A program made the position numbers and the translations under genes. Under the pieces are notes generated by a model. It was not told where the DNA came from. It ran no database searches and saw only the letters and a list, made by a program, of their open reading frames with translations. A stretch of 59,024 nt of DNA, from the NCBI GenBank assembly GCA_021775895.1, contig JAJFGX010000089.1, positions 1 through 59,024 of the forward strand. Direction: 5' to 3'. Source of the DNA: Alphaproteobacteria bacterium. GTDB lineage: Bacteria; Pseudomonadota; Alphaproteobacteria; Micavibrionales; CSBR16-224. The first letter of the stretch is position 1, and each line of letters starts with the position of its first letter. Shown in pieces: positions 1 through 8,380 of this stretch.

Positions 1-89
1 AATTCTGGAATATCGGCACAGTCGAGGCTGGGGACACGAGCAATCATGGAGCTAGTAGCGACACAACCAACCATGGACAAGTGTTCCAT
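1..89 (-). CDS. Partial small ORF running off the left window edge
   Basis: An open minus-strand frame begins with ATG at 87-89 (or an in-frame GTG at 99-101) and runs off the window without a stop. The visible start reads MEHLSMVGCVATSSMIAR. It follows the stop of the next small ORF closely, as in a compact array of short genes. The DNA here looks richer in G+C than the rest of the window. No family is recognised and there is no clear Shine-Dalgarno, so this is tentative. Confidence 0.25.
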   Translation of the reverse strand, partial: MEHLSMVGCVATSSMIARVPSLDCADIPE

Positions 90-103
90 GGTGATTGTCA
101 CTT

Positions 104-223
104 TTAACTATCACACTTGTTTTCTTTTTCTAAAACTAGCAAGTGTTCCAATCTTTTTTCTGCCGCTTTTATTGCGTTAGAATAATTAGACTGTTTGGCT
201 AATATTGTGATTGTTTTCTTCAT
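104..223 (-). CDS. Very small hypothetical protein (39 aa)
   Basis: The chosen start is the ATG at 221-223, because GGAG lies 8 bases upstream; a longer TTG-started version (to 289) has no ribosome site. The 39-residue product starts MKKTITILAKQS and is charged and probably helical (KAAEKRLEHLLVLEKEN). No domain is recognised. It sits between two other short ORFs on the same strand, an arrangement seen in phage or plasmid remnants, but nothing here proves mobility. Confidence 0.4.
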   Translation of the reverse strand: MKKTITILAKQSNYSNAIKAAEKRLEHLLVLEKENKCDS

Positions 224-292
224 TGGTTTAACTCCATTCGTTATTAAAAACAAACGGCCACCAATTTCTTGGTAGCCGGGGAGTTTCAACCG

Positions 293-487
293 TCATACAT
301 ACGGCGCAACGTATTCACGCTGAGCGTTATTATATTTCGTCGCCTCCCCAACCAAAAGTCGAGAAAGTAACATATATTTATAACGGTCTAATGTCATAGA
401 CCGCCGAGTAGAGGTTGTAAAGCCCCGAGCAAATGACACATGCCATTCACCTGCCGTGATTATAGCTTTTACTTTTTTGATGGGCAA
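293..487 (-). CDS. Small hypothetical protein (64 aa)
   Basis: A 64-codon frame starts with TTG at 485-487; there is no ATG between it and the upstream in-frame stop near 509, and no clear Shine-Dalgarno. The product is basic and aromatic-rich (begins MPIKKVKAIITAGEW). I do not recognise it. It lies about 70 bases upstream of the 39-residue ORF on the same strand and could share a transcript with it. It may be a real small gene, a decayed gene or chance. Confidence 0.35.
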   Translation of the reverse strand: MPIKKVKAIITAGEWHVSFARGFTTSTRRSMTLDRYKYMLLSRLLVGEATKYNNAQREYVAPYV

Positions 488-526
488 GTGGAAAGATTCT
501 GTACTAATTTAAGTTGTACAAGAACC

Positions 527-555
527 TTGTGCATATAGTCATTTAATATTATAAT
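527..555 (+). promoter_or_regulatory. Sigma70-type promoter for the HEPN-like gene
   Basis: TTGTGC (527-532) and a perfect TATAAT (550-555) are separated by 17 bases. A transcript starting near 562 would carry AGGA at 580-583, 8 bases before the ATG at 592. This places the natural start at 592 rather than at 636. Confidence 0.55.
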
Positions 556-635
556 TACTCTATAACTATTTATAAAATTAGGACTTTTACCATGGTGGAC
601 TACACTCTTTTTATTGATGAAAGATATATAAAATA

Positions 636-1061
636 ATGAAAAAGACTGATAGAAACTTAAATATTTCTATAGAAGATTGTTTCAAGATCTTTGAACAAAG
701 CTTTACCAGAGTTAAATACTTCACATGCATTACAGATAACTTTGATTTATCAATGCTCCCTAGCAACTGGAATATAGAAAACTCATCTAGCTTAAAATAT
801 TGCATGAATGAACCTAATGAAGCCGATAAACAGATGCTAACAGATGCATATAAACATTTTATTCAATGCTATTTAGTTCGTGACTGTATAGAAAGTTTTG
901 TATTATCTTTAGATAAACTATTTTATACACTACAACTCCATGGAAAGAAAATACCAATGGGCGAGACTTTACTTAATGATGAAGAAAAAAAAGACTTCAA
1001 AAAATTTGAATACATGGGATATGGTTGTAAAATTAAAAAACTAAAAAAAAATTTCAATTGA
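636..1061 (+). CDS. HEPN-like protein, N-terminal segment (frame-broken gene)
   Basis: This 141-residue helical segment is followed by a second segment in the -1 frame that carries the HEPN-type RNCFSH motif. The frame ends at TGA just after a run of nine A (CTA AAA AAA AAT), which contains the slippery heptamer A AAA AAA; a -1 slip, or one extra A, would fuse the two. Upstream, an ATG at 592 with good AGGA spacing and a promoter encodes MVDYTLFIDERYIK and stops at 634-636, overlapping the ATG at 636 (TAATG), so the N terminus may also be displaced by an indel. HEPN proteins are commonly RNases or toxins, or partners of nucleotidyltransferases. That role is inferred only from the motif. Decayed gene, sequencing error and slippage-expressed gene all remain possible. 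Confidence 0.5.
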   Translation: MKKTDRNLNISIEDCFKIFEQSFTRVKYFTCITDNFDLSMLPSNWNIENSSSLKYCMNEPNEADKQMLTDAYKHFIQCYLVRDCIESFVLSLDKLFYTLQLHGKKIPMGETLLNDEEKKDFKKFEYMGYGCKIKKLKKNFN

Positions 1062-1444
1062 AATTAGATTCATACGAAGAAATAATTACTAGTTTAACTG
1101 ATATTAGAAACTGCTTTTCTCATCGTAATGGTTTCGTTAGTAAAAATGACGGCAAAACAACAAAAAATAACAAACAAAGTTTCCAATGGAAAACTGTTCA
1201 TTCTTTTGCTAAAGGAACAGAAACTGGAAATATATCATCTATAAAAAATACAGAATACCATTCCGAACCAAGAGATATTTGTATAAAAATTAAGCTACAT
1301 TCAAAACTGCTAGACATCGGTGAACAATTGGCATTCTCTTCTGCAGAAACCTATGAAATAGGCTTCTCATTAAACCTTGTAAAATATAAGTATATTGAAG
1401 AGGTAAAAAAATACATTAAAAGGGTTAATAAATGGAGGAGATGA
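1058..1444 (+). CDS. HEPN-like protein, C-terminal segment with R-x4-H motif
   Basis: This 128-residue frame starts only at a TTG inside the end of the previous frame and has no Shine-Dalgarno, so it is best read as the continuation of the same protein. Residues 17-25 (RNCFSHRNG) fit the HEPN active-site pattern R-x4-H with a following glycine. Near its end, at GTA AAA AAA TAC (about 1404-1412), removing one A would switch back to the first frame, which stays open from 1407 to 1546. That alternative tail contains NGGDETEFYKKNLTK and ends DLLISMITFN, and looks protein-like. The gene therefore seems to need compensating changes at two poly(A) runs. No neighbouring nucleotidyltransferase antitoxin is visible. 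Confidence 0.45.
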   Translation: MKLDSYEEIITSLTDIRNCFSHRNGFVSKNDGKTTKNNKQSFQWKTVHSFAKGTETGNISSIKNTEYHSEPRDICIKIKLHSKLLDIGEQLAFSSAETYEIGFSLNLVKYKYIEEVKKYIKRVNKWRR

Positions 1445-1570
1445 AACAGAATTTTACAAGAAGAACCTAACAAAAGATTCATTAGAAGAGGCACGACAAA
1501 ATTCTACTGAGCTAGACCTTCTAATATCTATGATTACTTTTAACTAAAAAGATAGACACAACACACAAAA

Positions 1571-2023
1571 TTATGCCTTTTTCTCCCAGCCACCATTATC
1601 ATTTTGTTGATAATATACCGTATCCATACCCTGCTCTTTATAGGCTTTCCAGTGTTGCCTTGCGATTTTCACAGCCTCTGCGTCATCACCATTGAACATC
1701 TCACAGCAAATATCATAGTCTGATATTTTATCCGAAACTGCTCCATCTGCGAGTATCAATACATTAGCATTATTTGGATTGTCATCATTATTTGTTAGCC
1801 AAATTGGTTGCTCTAAAGGGTCGATACCCTTACCTTCCGAGCCGTGTGGTAGAAAACTATTTGGATCAAAGCTCCACAAAAGACTATCTAGCATCTTAAC
1901 GCTATCTTCTTTTCCAAGTTTCACCACCACTCGATGACCAATCGAGTGTATTTTTGCCAATAATGGCGGTAAGTTATGCTCCATTACCCCACGTTGTAAA
2001 TGATAAAAGCGAACTTCGGTCAT
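1571..2023 (-). CDS. holC: DNA polymerase III subunit chi
   Basis: Chi links the clamp loader to single-stranded-DNA-binding protein during replication. The 150-residue product has the family layout: MTEVRFYHLQ at the N terminus, a central VVVKLGKEDSVKMLDSLLWSFDPNSFLPHG segment split here only for description (roughly residues 33-62), the PIWLT strand, and a tryptophan-containing tail. Length is normal. It follows pepA by 6 bases on the same strand, a common alphaproteobacterial pair, and is probably cotranscribed with it. The tail NDNGGWEKKA agrees with the usual poorly conserved end. Confidence 0.9.
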   Translation of the reverse strand: MTEVRFYHLQRGVMEHNLPPLLAKIHSIGHRVVVKLGKEDSVKMLDSLLWSFDPNSFLPHGSEGKGIDPLEQPIWLTNNDDNPNNANVLILADGAVSDKISDYDICCEMFNGDDAEAVKIARQHWKAYKEQGMDTVYYQQNDNGGWEKKA

Positions 2024-2029
2024 GTTTGT

Positions 2030-3565
2030 TTATTTGCCCTCATAATGTGTTTTAACTAAAGTATCTAGTAAACGCACTCCATAGCCTGTTCCACCTTTAG
2101 GCACTGTTGGACGGTCTTTATCTGCCCATGCCATGCCTGCAATATCAATATGAGCCCAAGCCGTGCCTTTTTTAATGAAACGCTGTAAGAAAGCCGCCGC
2201 AGTTGCACTGCCAGCCCCCGTACTTGCACCGCCAATATTTTGAATATCGGCTATCGGGCTATCGATTGCCTTATCCCAAGCCTTACACATTGGCATATGC
2301 CATGCTTTTTCATCTACTGCTTCGCCTGCCTCTGCTATTTGTTTTGGTAGTTCTTCATCATTTGAGAAAATTCCTGCATATTCATGCCCTAGAGCAACTA
2401 TTATTGCTCCCGTCAATGTTGCTAAATCAATTACCACTTTTGGTTTGAATTTCTCTTGCGTATGCCATAGAGCGTCTGCGAGAACCAAGCGTCCTTCTGC
2501 ATCTGTATTTAAAACCTCAATGGTTTGACCAGACATAGATGTCACAACGTCACCTGGACGAGTAGCTGTACTAGATGGCATATTTTCAGCCAACGCAATA
2601 ACGCCGATAACATTTACTTTTGCTTTACGTCCTGCCAAGGCTTTGATTAAGCCTGTTACAGTACCTGCACCCCCCATATCCCATTTCATTTTATCCATTC
2701 CAGCCGCAGGCTTTAAGGATATTCCACCTGTATCAAAGGTAACGCCCTTACCAACAAAGGCAATCGGCTGTTTTTGCTTAGCTGATGCTGTTTTAGGCAA
2801 TCCATCATATTGCATGATGACCATACGTGAAGGTCTAGCACTGCCCTGCCCTACAGATAATAAAGAGCCCATACCAAGTTTTTCCATGTGCTTATCTGTC
2901 AATATTTGTACCTTAACCCCCATCGGAGTTAGCTCTTTTTTTGCTCTAGCGGCAAAACTTTCTGGGTAAAGAACATTTGCAGGCTCTGTCACCAAGTCAC
3001 GAGTTAAAAACACACCTTCTGCAATTTTTTGTAATGGAGTAAATAATTTTTTTGCTTCTGCAACTTCACTTAAAATAAAGTCCAGCTTTTTTATTTCAAC
3101 TTTGTCTTTGCCTTTGCTTTTACTTTTGGTTTTATATTGGTCAAAGCTATAATCTTCAAGCACCGCTCCATATGCCATATGAGCCGCAAAGCTCTGATTA
3201 CTATGCCCATCAAAACTATCTAATAAAATACTAGCCTGACTAATTTTATGCATTTTTAATGTTCTAACAACAACGCTGCCGAAAGCCTCAATATCAGTTA
3301 ATGAGCATTCTTTTGCATTACCTACCCCCAAAAGTACTATATGATCAACCTCTGCCCCTGCAATGCCAGTAAGAATTAAGCTCTGCCTAGCTTTGCCAGT
3401 GAAGTTAGCACTAGCCTTAATTGCTGATGAAAGAGCCATTTTTACTTTCTTATCAAAGTCACTAGCATTGCTTTCAATTACCGCTTTTCCTGCTTTGTTT
3501 GCAATAAGAACAACCAATGCACTATTGTTTGCTGGCTTTGTTGTGTAGAATCCTGTTTTAAGCAT
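2030..3565 (-). CDS. pepA: Leucyl aminopeptidase (M17 cytosol aminopeptidase)
   Basis: This two-metal M17 peptidase removes N-terminal residues from peptides in the cytoplasm. The 511-residue protein has an N-terminal macro-like domain (about 1-170) and a C-terminal catalytic domain. Visible catalytic motifs are GKGVTFDTGGISLKP (272-286) and the family signature NTDAEGRL (353-360). The start is supported by AGGGGA before the ATG. A lysine/serine-rich stretch (KTKSKSKGKDK, about 145-155) in the linker looks lineage specific. The gene is divergent from lptF across 87 bases and probably leads an operon with holC. Confidence 0.95.
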   Translation of the reverse strand: MLKTGFYTTKPANNSALVVLIANKAGKAVIESNASDFDKKVKMALSSAIKASANFTGKARQSLILTGIAGAEVDHIVLLGVGNAKECSLTDIEAFGSVVVRTLKMHKISQASILLDSFDGHSNQSFAAHMAYGAVLEDYSFDQYKTKSKSKGKDKVEIKKLDFILSEVAEAKKLFTPLQKIAEGVFLTRDLVTEPANVLYPESFAARAKKELTPMGVKVQILTDKHMEKLGMGSLLSVGQGSARPSRMVIMQYDGLPKTASAKQKQPIAFVGKGVTFDTGGISLKPAAGMDKMKWDMGGAGTVTGLIKALAGRKAKVNVIGVIALAENMPSSTATRPGDVVTSMSGQTIEVLNTDAEGRLVLADALWHTQEKFKPKVVIDLATLTGAIIVALGHEYAGIFSNDEELPKQIAEAGEAVDEKAWHMPMCKAWDKAIDSPIADIQNIGGASTGAGSATAAAFLQRFIKKGTAWAHIDIAGMAWADKDRPTVPKGGTGYGVRLLDTLVKTHYEGK

Positions 3566-3652
3566 GTTTAATTCCCCTAAATTTTCTTTTCATTTGATGT
3601 AAATTACACTACAAAGAAGCGTAGCAAATAAATTAGAAATAAAATAGAGCAA

Positions 3653-4798
3653 ATGTATCTTACAAACCGTTATATAACAAAAGGACTTCTTAGCATATGC
3701 TTGCTAGTCGCTTTGGTGCTTACATCTATTATTTGGCTAACGCAATCTCTACGTTTGCTTGAGCTAATTGTAAATTCTAGCGCTCCATTTAGCTTATTCT
3801 TTAAAATGATTGTTTTTTCTCTGCCAAAATTTATGGAAGTTATTTGCCCTGTCGCTGTCATGACCTCCGTAATTTTTATATACAACCGTATGATTAGCGA
3901 TAATGAGCTTATCATTATGCGTTCTGCTGGCATTAGCCCACTTGTTTTATCTCGACCCGCAATTACTATATCAGCAGGTGTTACGGCTATTTTATTAATT
4001 ATGAGCACTTGGTTATCGCCTGTTGCTATTGGAAATATGTACAATTTAAAACAAGTAGTTAAAGCAGAGTATTCAACCTTCTTGCTAAGAGAAGGTGTTT
4101 TTAACCCTGTAAGCACTTACCTAACTATCTACTTACGAGAGCGTGGACATAAAGGGGAGCTTAAAGGGCTACTTATTCATGACACGAGACCTGAAAATAA
4201 AACTCCTGTAACTATCACTGCAAAACGTGGAGTTGTCTTAACCACAGAAAAAGAACCCAAAGTAATTATATACGATGGAATGAGACAGCAATTTGAACCT
4301 GAAACCAAAAGCATGTCACGATTAGGCTTTGAAAGATATACCTTGGAAATAAAAGACTTTCAATCAGAGGTTAGTAAGCGCTGGCGTTCTGAAAAACAAA
4401 GAACCCTAACTGAACTAATATTTCAAACCGATTTGAACGATGAGCAAAAAAAGAAATATTCATATAAATTTTATGCAGAAGCGTCAAAGCGTATTATCAC
4501 TCCTTTCAGTGCTATTGGCTATGCAATGATTGCGCTTGTCTGCCTCTTAACTGGCTCTTTTAATCGCAGAGGGCAAGTTAAACGTATTTTAATGGCTATT
4601 GGCATTACTCTTGTCTTACAAAGCTCATATCTTGGACTTGCCAGCCTTATTAAAACAGAAATTTGGGCAATCCCTGTTTTATATATTTCGGTTTTAGCTC
4701 CTATATTTATAAGTTTATTTATACTTAGCGATAAAGGACGAATTCTAATTTCTAGGCTGCTGAAAAGCTCGCACCAACAAAAAATGGTGAAAATATGA
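3653..4798 (+). CDS. lptF: LPS export ABC transporter permease LptF
   Basis: LptF pairs with LptG and the ATPase LptB to extract LPS from the inner membrane and push it onto the periplasmic bridge. The 381-residue protein shows the YjgP/YjgQ layout: transmembrane helices in the first ~120 residues, a periplasmic beta-jellyroll of about 150 residues, then three C-terminal helices. Its stop overlaps the lptG start by 4 bases (ATGA), so translation is coupled. The start follows AGAG. The ATPase lptB is not in this window. LptF and LptG were separated by order and by LptF-like N-terminal sequence; a swap is unlikely. Confidence 0.92.
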   Translation: MYLTNRYITKGLLSICLLVALVLTSIIWLTQSLRLLELIVNSSAPFSLFFKMIVFSLPKFMEVICPVAVMTSVIFIYNRMISDNELIIMRSAGISPLVLSRPAITISAGVTAILLIMSTWLSPVAIGNMYNLKQVVKAEYSTFLLREGVFNPVSTYLTIYLRERGHKGELKGLLIHDTRPENKTPVTITAKRGVVLTTEKEPKVIIYDGMRQQFEPETKSMSRLGFERYTLEIKDFQSEVSKRWRSEKQRTLTELIFQTDLNDEQKKKYSYKFYAEASKRIITPFSAIGYAMIALVCLLTGSFNRRGQVKRILMAIGITLVLQSSYLGLASLIKTEIWAIPVLYISVLAPIFISLFILSDKGRILISRLLKSSHQQKMVKI

Positions 4799-5892
4799 GA
4801 AATTATTCCTTTATTTTATGGCGTTACACAGCAATACACTTTTTGCTTAGCTTCGTTGCTCTATTGCTTATCTTACTTGGTATTGTCTACATATTTGACA
4901 TTATAGAATTGCTGAGAAGAGCTTCAAAACTTGATGGTGTAGGAATTGGAATAGTGGCTCATATGGCTATATTAAAGCTACCTGAAGTTGGACAAGTTTT
5001 ATTGCCTTTTGCCGTTTTATTTAGTGCAATGTATAGTTTTTGGACGCTTAATAAAAAAAGTGAAATTATAATTATGCGTTCATCTGGTATATCTGCTTGG
5101 CATTTTCTTACCCCATCTTTATTTAGTGCTTTTTTTATAGGGGTTATTGCGATTACTATTTTAAATCCTTTATCCTCAATTTTATTGCAAAAATATCAAA
5201 CCATGGAAGAATTGCACCTTAAGAAAAAGAGCCATTTCGTCGCTCTACTGCAAAATGGCTTATGGCTTCGTCAAAATGACCCTGAAGGCTATGCACTTAT
5301 ATATGCTAAAGAATTTGAGCCTCATAGCTGGAATTTAAGTGATGTTATAAGTTTTACTTTCGATACAGAAGATAATTTTATTCAACGTATAGATGGTAGT
5401 AAAGCAGAACTAATGGACGGCTATTGGAATATCTCACAGGCTGTAATACATAAAAACACCCCAAAACCAGAGCGTATTGATACATACAGATATCCAACCA
5501 CACTTACGGCACAAGAAATTGACGATTCATTTGCCTCACCAGAAACTTTATCATTTTGGGAAATACCTAATTTCATTAAAAAAATGGAAGAAACTGGCGT
5601 ATCTACCAGCACGCTAAAAGTACATTTTCAATCACTTTTATCTAGACCGTTGTTCTTCTTATCAATGGTTTTACTCGCCGCTACAGTCTCCCTACGCCCT
5701 GTCAGACAAGGCAATAGTGGGTTTTTAATTGTTAGTGGTATTGCACTTGGTTTTGCTGTTTTATTCATAGAAACTGTTCTACAAGCCTTTGGTATATCTC
5801 AAAAACTACCGATAACTCTTGCTGCATGGACACCTGCTTTATTAACAACTCTTTTAGGAACGGTTGCCATACTTACTCTTGAAGATGGCTAA
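4795..5892 (+). CDS. lptG: LPS export ABC transporter permease LptG
   Basis: This is the second permease half of the LptB2FG exporter. The 365 residues have the same architecture as LptF: N-terminal helices with a cytoplasmic coupling region (SEIIIMRSSGIS, about 83-94), a periplasmic domain, and three helices at the end. The start overlaps lptF by 4 bases. The last 20 bases overlap the 3' end of miaA on the opposite strand, so the two genes converge without room for a separate terminator. Confidence 0.93.
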   Translation: MRNYSFILWRYTAIHFLLSFVALLLILLGIVYIFDIIELLRRASKLDGVGIGIVAHMAILKLPEVGQVLLPFAVLFSAMYSFWTLNKKSEIIIMRSSGISAWHFLTPSLFSAFFIGVIAITILNPLSSILLQKYQTMEELHLKKKSHFVALLQNGLWLRQNDPEGYALIYAKEFEPHSWNLSDVISFTFDTEDNFIQRIDGSKAELMDGYWNISQAVIHKNTPKPERIDTYRYPTTLTAQEIDDSFASPETLSFWEIPNFIKKMEETGVSTSTLKVHFQSLLSRPLFFLSMVLLAATVSLRPVRQGNSGFLIVSGIALGFAVLFIETVLQAFGISQKLPITLAAWTPALLTTLLGTVAILTLEDG

Positions 5893-6814
5893 TAACTTTA
5901 TCTATATTAGCTTTTGTAGCATTCTCTATTATTTCAGCATCAGACATTTGATTACGAAACCATGTCATTTGTCGCTTTGCATAGTTTCTAGTTACTTGTT
6001 GTGCTTTACTAATAGCCTCGTCAATACTGCAATTACCGACTAAATAATCAGACAATTCCTTAAACCCCAGAGCATTAACCAGAGCAACATCAGAATTTAT
6101 TTTTTCATTATCAATTAAGGAACAAAATTCAGTTACTTCATCAAGAGCCCCATTTTCAACCATTAATTCAAATCTTTCATTACATCGCTGATATAGTATA
6201 TCTCTATCTGGTTGCAAAACAGTTTTTATAAACTTGATGTTATCAGGCACCCCTTCCCGTGGCATATCTTGCCAATAAGCAAGACTTTTACCAGTAGCTT
6301 CCAAAACCTCCCATGCTCGCATCATTCGCTGCGGGTTAAGCATGTCTATACGTTTGATGATTTCAGTATCTAACTTTGATAACTCTACAGCAAATTGCTC
6401 TCGTCCCAACTTATTATAGATGTCTATTGTACTCTCTCGAACTTCATCTGGTATTTGAGGAATTAAACTTAAACCTTCGGTAAGTGCTTTAAAATAAAGT
6501 CCTGTGCCCCCAGTAATAATGGGGAGCTTTCCTGTTGCGTGTGCTTTATTTATAGCATCAATAGCCATATCCCTCCACATTGCAGCAGAATAATCTTGCG
6601 TTGGAGATAATTCTCCATAAAGGTAATGTGGGACAATAGACTTATCTTCTATAGATGGGTGAGCTGTCAACATATGCAAGCCATCATAAACTTGCATTGA
6701 ATCGGCATTAATAATGACACCAGAACAAGCCTTAGCAATTTCTAGAGCAAAGCCAGACTTACCGCTTGCCGTAGCCCCTGCAACAATTAAAACTTTCCTA
6801 GCATTAATAATCAT
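5873..6814 (-). CDS. miaA: tRNA dimethylallyltransferase
   Basis: MiaA transfers a dimethylallyl group to adenosine 37 of tRNAs that read UNN codons. The 313-residue protein has the P-loop GATASGKS (13-20), the DSMQVY segment and the ITGGTGLY motif, all diagnostic. Length is typical. Its ATG overlaps the stop of the HtrA gene by 4 bases, making it the last gene of an hflC-htrA-miaA unit. Confidence 0.95.
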   Translation of the reverse strand: MIINARKVLIVAGATASGKSGFALEIAKACSGVIINADSMQVYDGLHMLTAHPSIEDKSIVPHYLYGELSPTQDYSAAMWRDMAIDAINKAHATGKLPIITGGTGLYFKALTEGLSLIPQIPDEVRESTIDIYNKLGREQFAVELSKLDTEIIKRIDMLNPQRMMRAWEVLEATGKSLAYWQDMPREGVPDNIKFIKTVLQPDRDILYQRCNERFELMVENGALDEVTEFCSLIDNEKINSDVALVNALGFKELSDYLVGNCSIDEAISKAQQVTRNYAKRQMTWFRNQMSDAEIIENATKANIDKVISHLQE

Positions 6815-8376
6815 TTTTGTTTTAATCGTATTCCAACAAAACGTAAATTATCAGCTCTAGAAACCAAAAGTAAAATAGAGGTTTTCTTTTTCTTTATCAT
6901 TGACTTAAGCACGCCCTGCAATGACTTTACATTAACGATCACTTTTCTATCTGCTTCAACGATAACATCGCCCTCACGCAAACCTTTATCAGCGGCTGGG
7001 CTTTCTTGCAAAACCTTTGTAATAACAACGCCAGATACCAATTTATCAATTTTATACTGTTTGCGTAAATTATCATTTATAACACTGGCAAAAACTCCAA
7101 GCTCTTTCAGTTCAATCGCATTTGTCAAACTACCATCTCCATGAGTTTTTGAAGCAGACTTAACTAAACCATTTTCTTCCGCTTTTTCTAACTCTCCAAG
7201 ACGTACTTTAACCTTATTCTCTTTACCATCACGCCACACTAAAACAGTTACGGTACGACCAACATCTGTTTCAGCAACAATTAAAGGTAATTGACGCATT
7301 TCTGAAATAGGCTTGCCATCAAATTTAATAATTACATCACCAGATTTAATACCACCTTTACTAGCAGGGCCATCTTTTGTTGCGCTTGAAACTAATGCTC
7401 CCATTTTTTCCTTCATACCTAAGCTATCAGCAATATCTTCTGTTACCTCTTGTATACGAACACCAAGCCAGCCACGTTTTGTTTGACCATATTTTATCAA
7501 CTGTTTAACAACATTTTTTGCTAGATTTGCAGGCACAGCAAATCCTATCCCGACAGAACCACCAGATGGTGAAAAGATTGCAGTATTAACCCCAATAACA
7601 TCACCTTTAACATTGAACATTGGGCCTCCAGAATTACCTCTATTTATTGAAGCATCTGTTTGAATGAAATCATCATAAGGCCCTGCATTAATATTCCTTT
7701 GACGAGCAGATATAATACCTGTAGTAACAGTACCACCAAGACCAAATGGATTGCCTATTGCTAAAATCCAATTACCTACTCTAGCCGAGCTACTATCTCC
7801 CCATTTAGCAGCAGTTAATTTATGCTTAGTTTTTATTTGCAGAACAGCTAAGTCTGTTTTTTTATCATGACCAATTAAAACTGCATCTATATTAGTATCA
7901 TCATGTAATATTACTTTTATATCATCAGCCCCATCAATCACATGGTTATTAGTTACAATATAGCCTTTTTCAGCATCTATAACAAAACCAGAACCTAAAG
8001 ATGATACTTCCGATGGCTGATTTTGTGGTATGTTTTCATACTGTTCAAAAAAATCACGGAACATATCTTCGAATGGGGAATTCATACCAAAATTAGGCAT
8101 CGGAGGCCTTTTCTGTGCTTGAACTTTATGAGTCGTTGAAACATTAACCACTGTTGGTAATAAAATTTCCGCTAAATCAGCAAAGCCTTCATTAAAATCC
8201 ACTACATTATTCTTTGTTTGTTCGCTAACTGTAGTTTTTGATTTTAATAATGGTGATGTTTCTTTATTACCAAAAGCGAACACAGAGTAGTTAGCCACAA
8301 TAATGACAACAATAAAAGAAGCCACCACAAATAAAGAAATTAAATAGTTTGTTTTTTTATTATTTATCTTACTCAT
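6811..8376 (-). CDS. Do-type serine endoprotease (HtrA/DegP family)
   Basis: This envelope protease degrades or refolds damaged periplasmic proteins. The 521 residues start with a hydrophobic anchor or signal (about 11-36), then an S1C protease domain whose triad is visible: His145 (TNNHVID), Asp175 (KTDLAVLQ) and Ser249 (RGNSGGPMF). Two PDZ domains follow (about 295-385 and 425-515). A loop rich in Phe and Pro (about 90-122) precedes the catalytic barrel, resembling the DegP LA loop. It sits 4 bases after hflC, the usual order. Orthology to degP, degQ or mucD cannot be settled here, so no symbol is given. Confidence 0.93.
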   Translation of the reverse strand: MSKINNKKTNYLISLFVVASFIVVIIVANYSVFAFGNKETSPLLKSKTTVSEQTKNNVVDFNEGFADLAEILLPTVVNVSTTHKVQAQKRPPMPNFGMNSPFEDMFRDFFEQYENIPQNQPSEVSSLGSGFVIDAEKGYIVTNNHVIDGADDIKVILHDDTNIDAVLIGHDKKTDLAVLQIKTKHKLTAAKWGDSSSARVGNWILAIGNPFGLGGTVTTGIISARQRNINAGPYDDFIQTDASINRGNSGGPMFNVKGDVIGVNTAIFSPSGGSVGIGFAVPANLAKNVVKQLIKYGQTKRGWLGVRIQEVTEDIADSLGMKEKMGALVSSATKDGPASKGGIKSGDVIIKFDGKPISEMRQLPLIVAETDVGRTVTVLVWRDGKENKVKVRLGELEKAEENGLVKSASKTHGDGSLTNAIELKELGVFASVINDNLRKQYKIDKLVSGVVITKVLQESPAADKGLREGDVIVEADRKVIVNVKSLQGVLKSMIKKKKTSILLLVSRADNLRFVGIRLKQK

Positions 8377-8380
8377 AACC

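Noticed and set aside
2203-3548. Long ORFs antisense to pepA
   Set aside because: They have low-complexity, Leu/Pro-rich composition, lack ribosome sites, and lie opposite a well-supported gene.
3670-4116. 148-codon ORF antisense to lptF
   Set aside because: It lies entirely inside the lptF coding region, which has family-level support; no start signal is seen.
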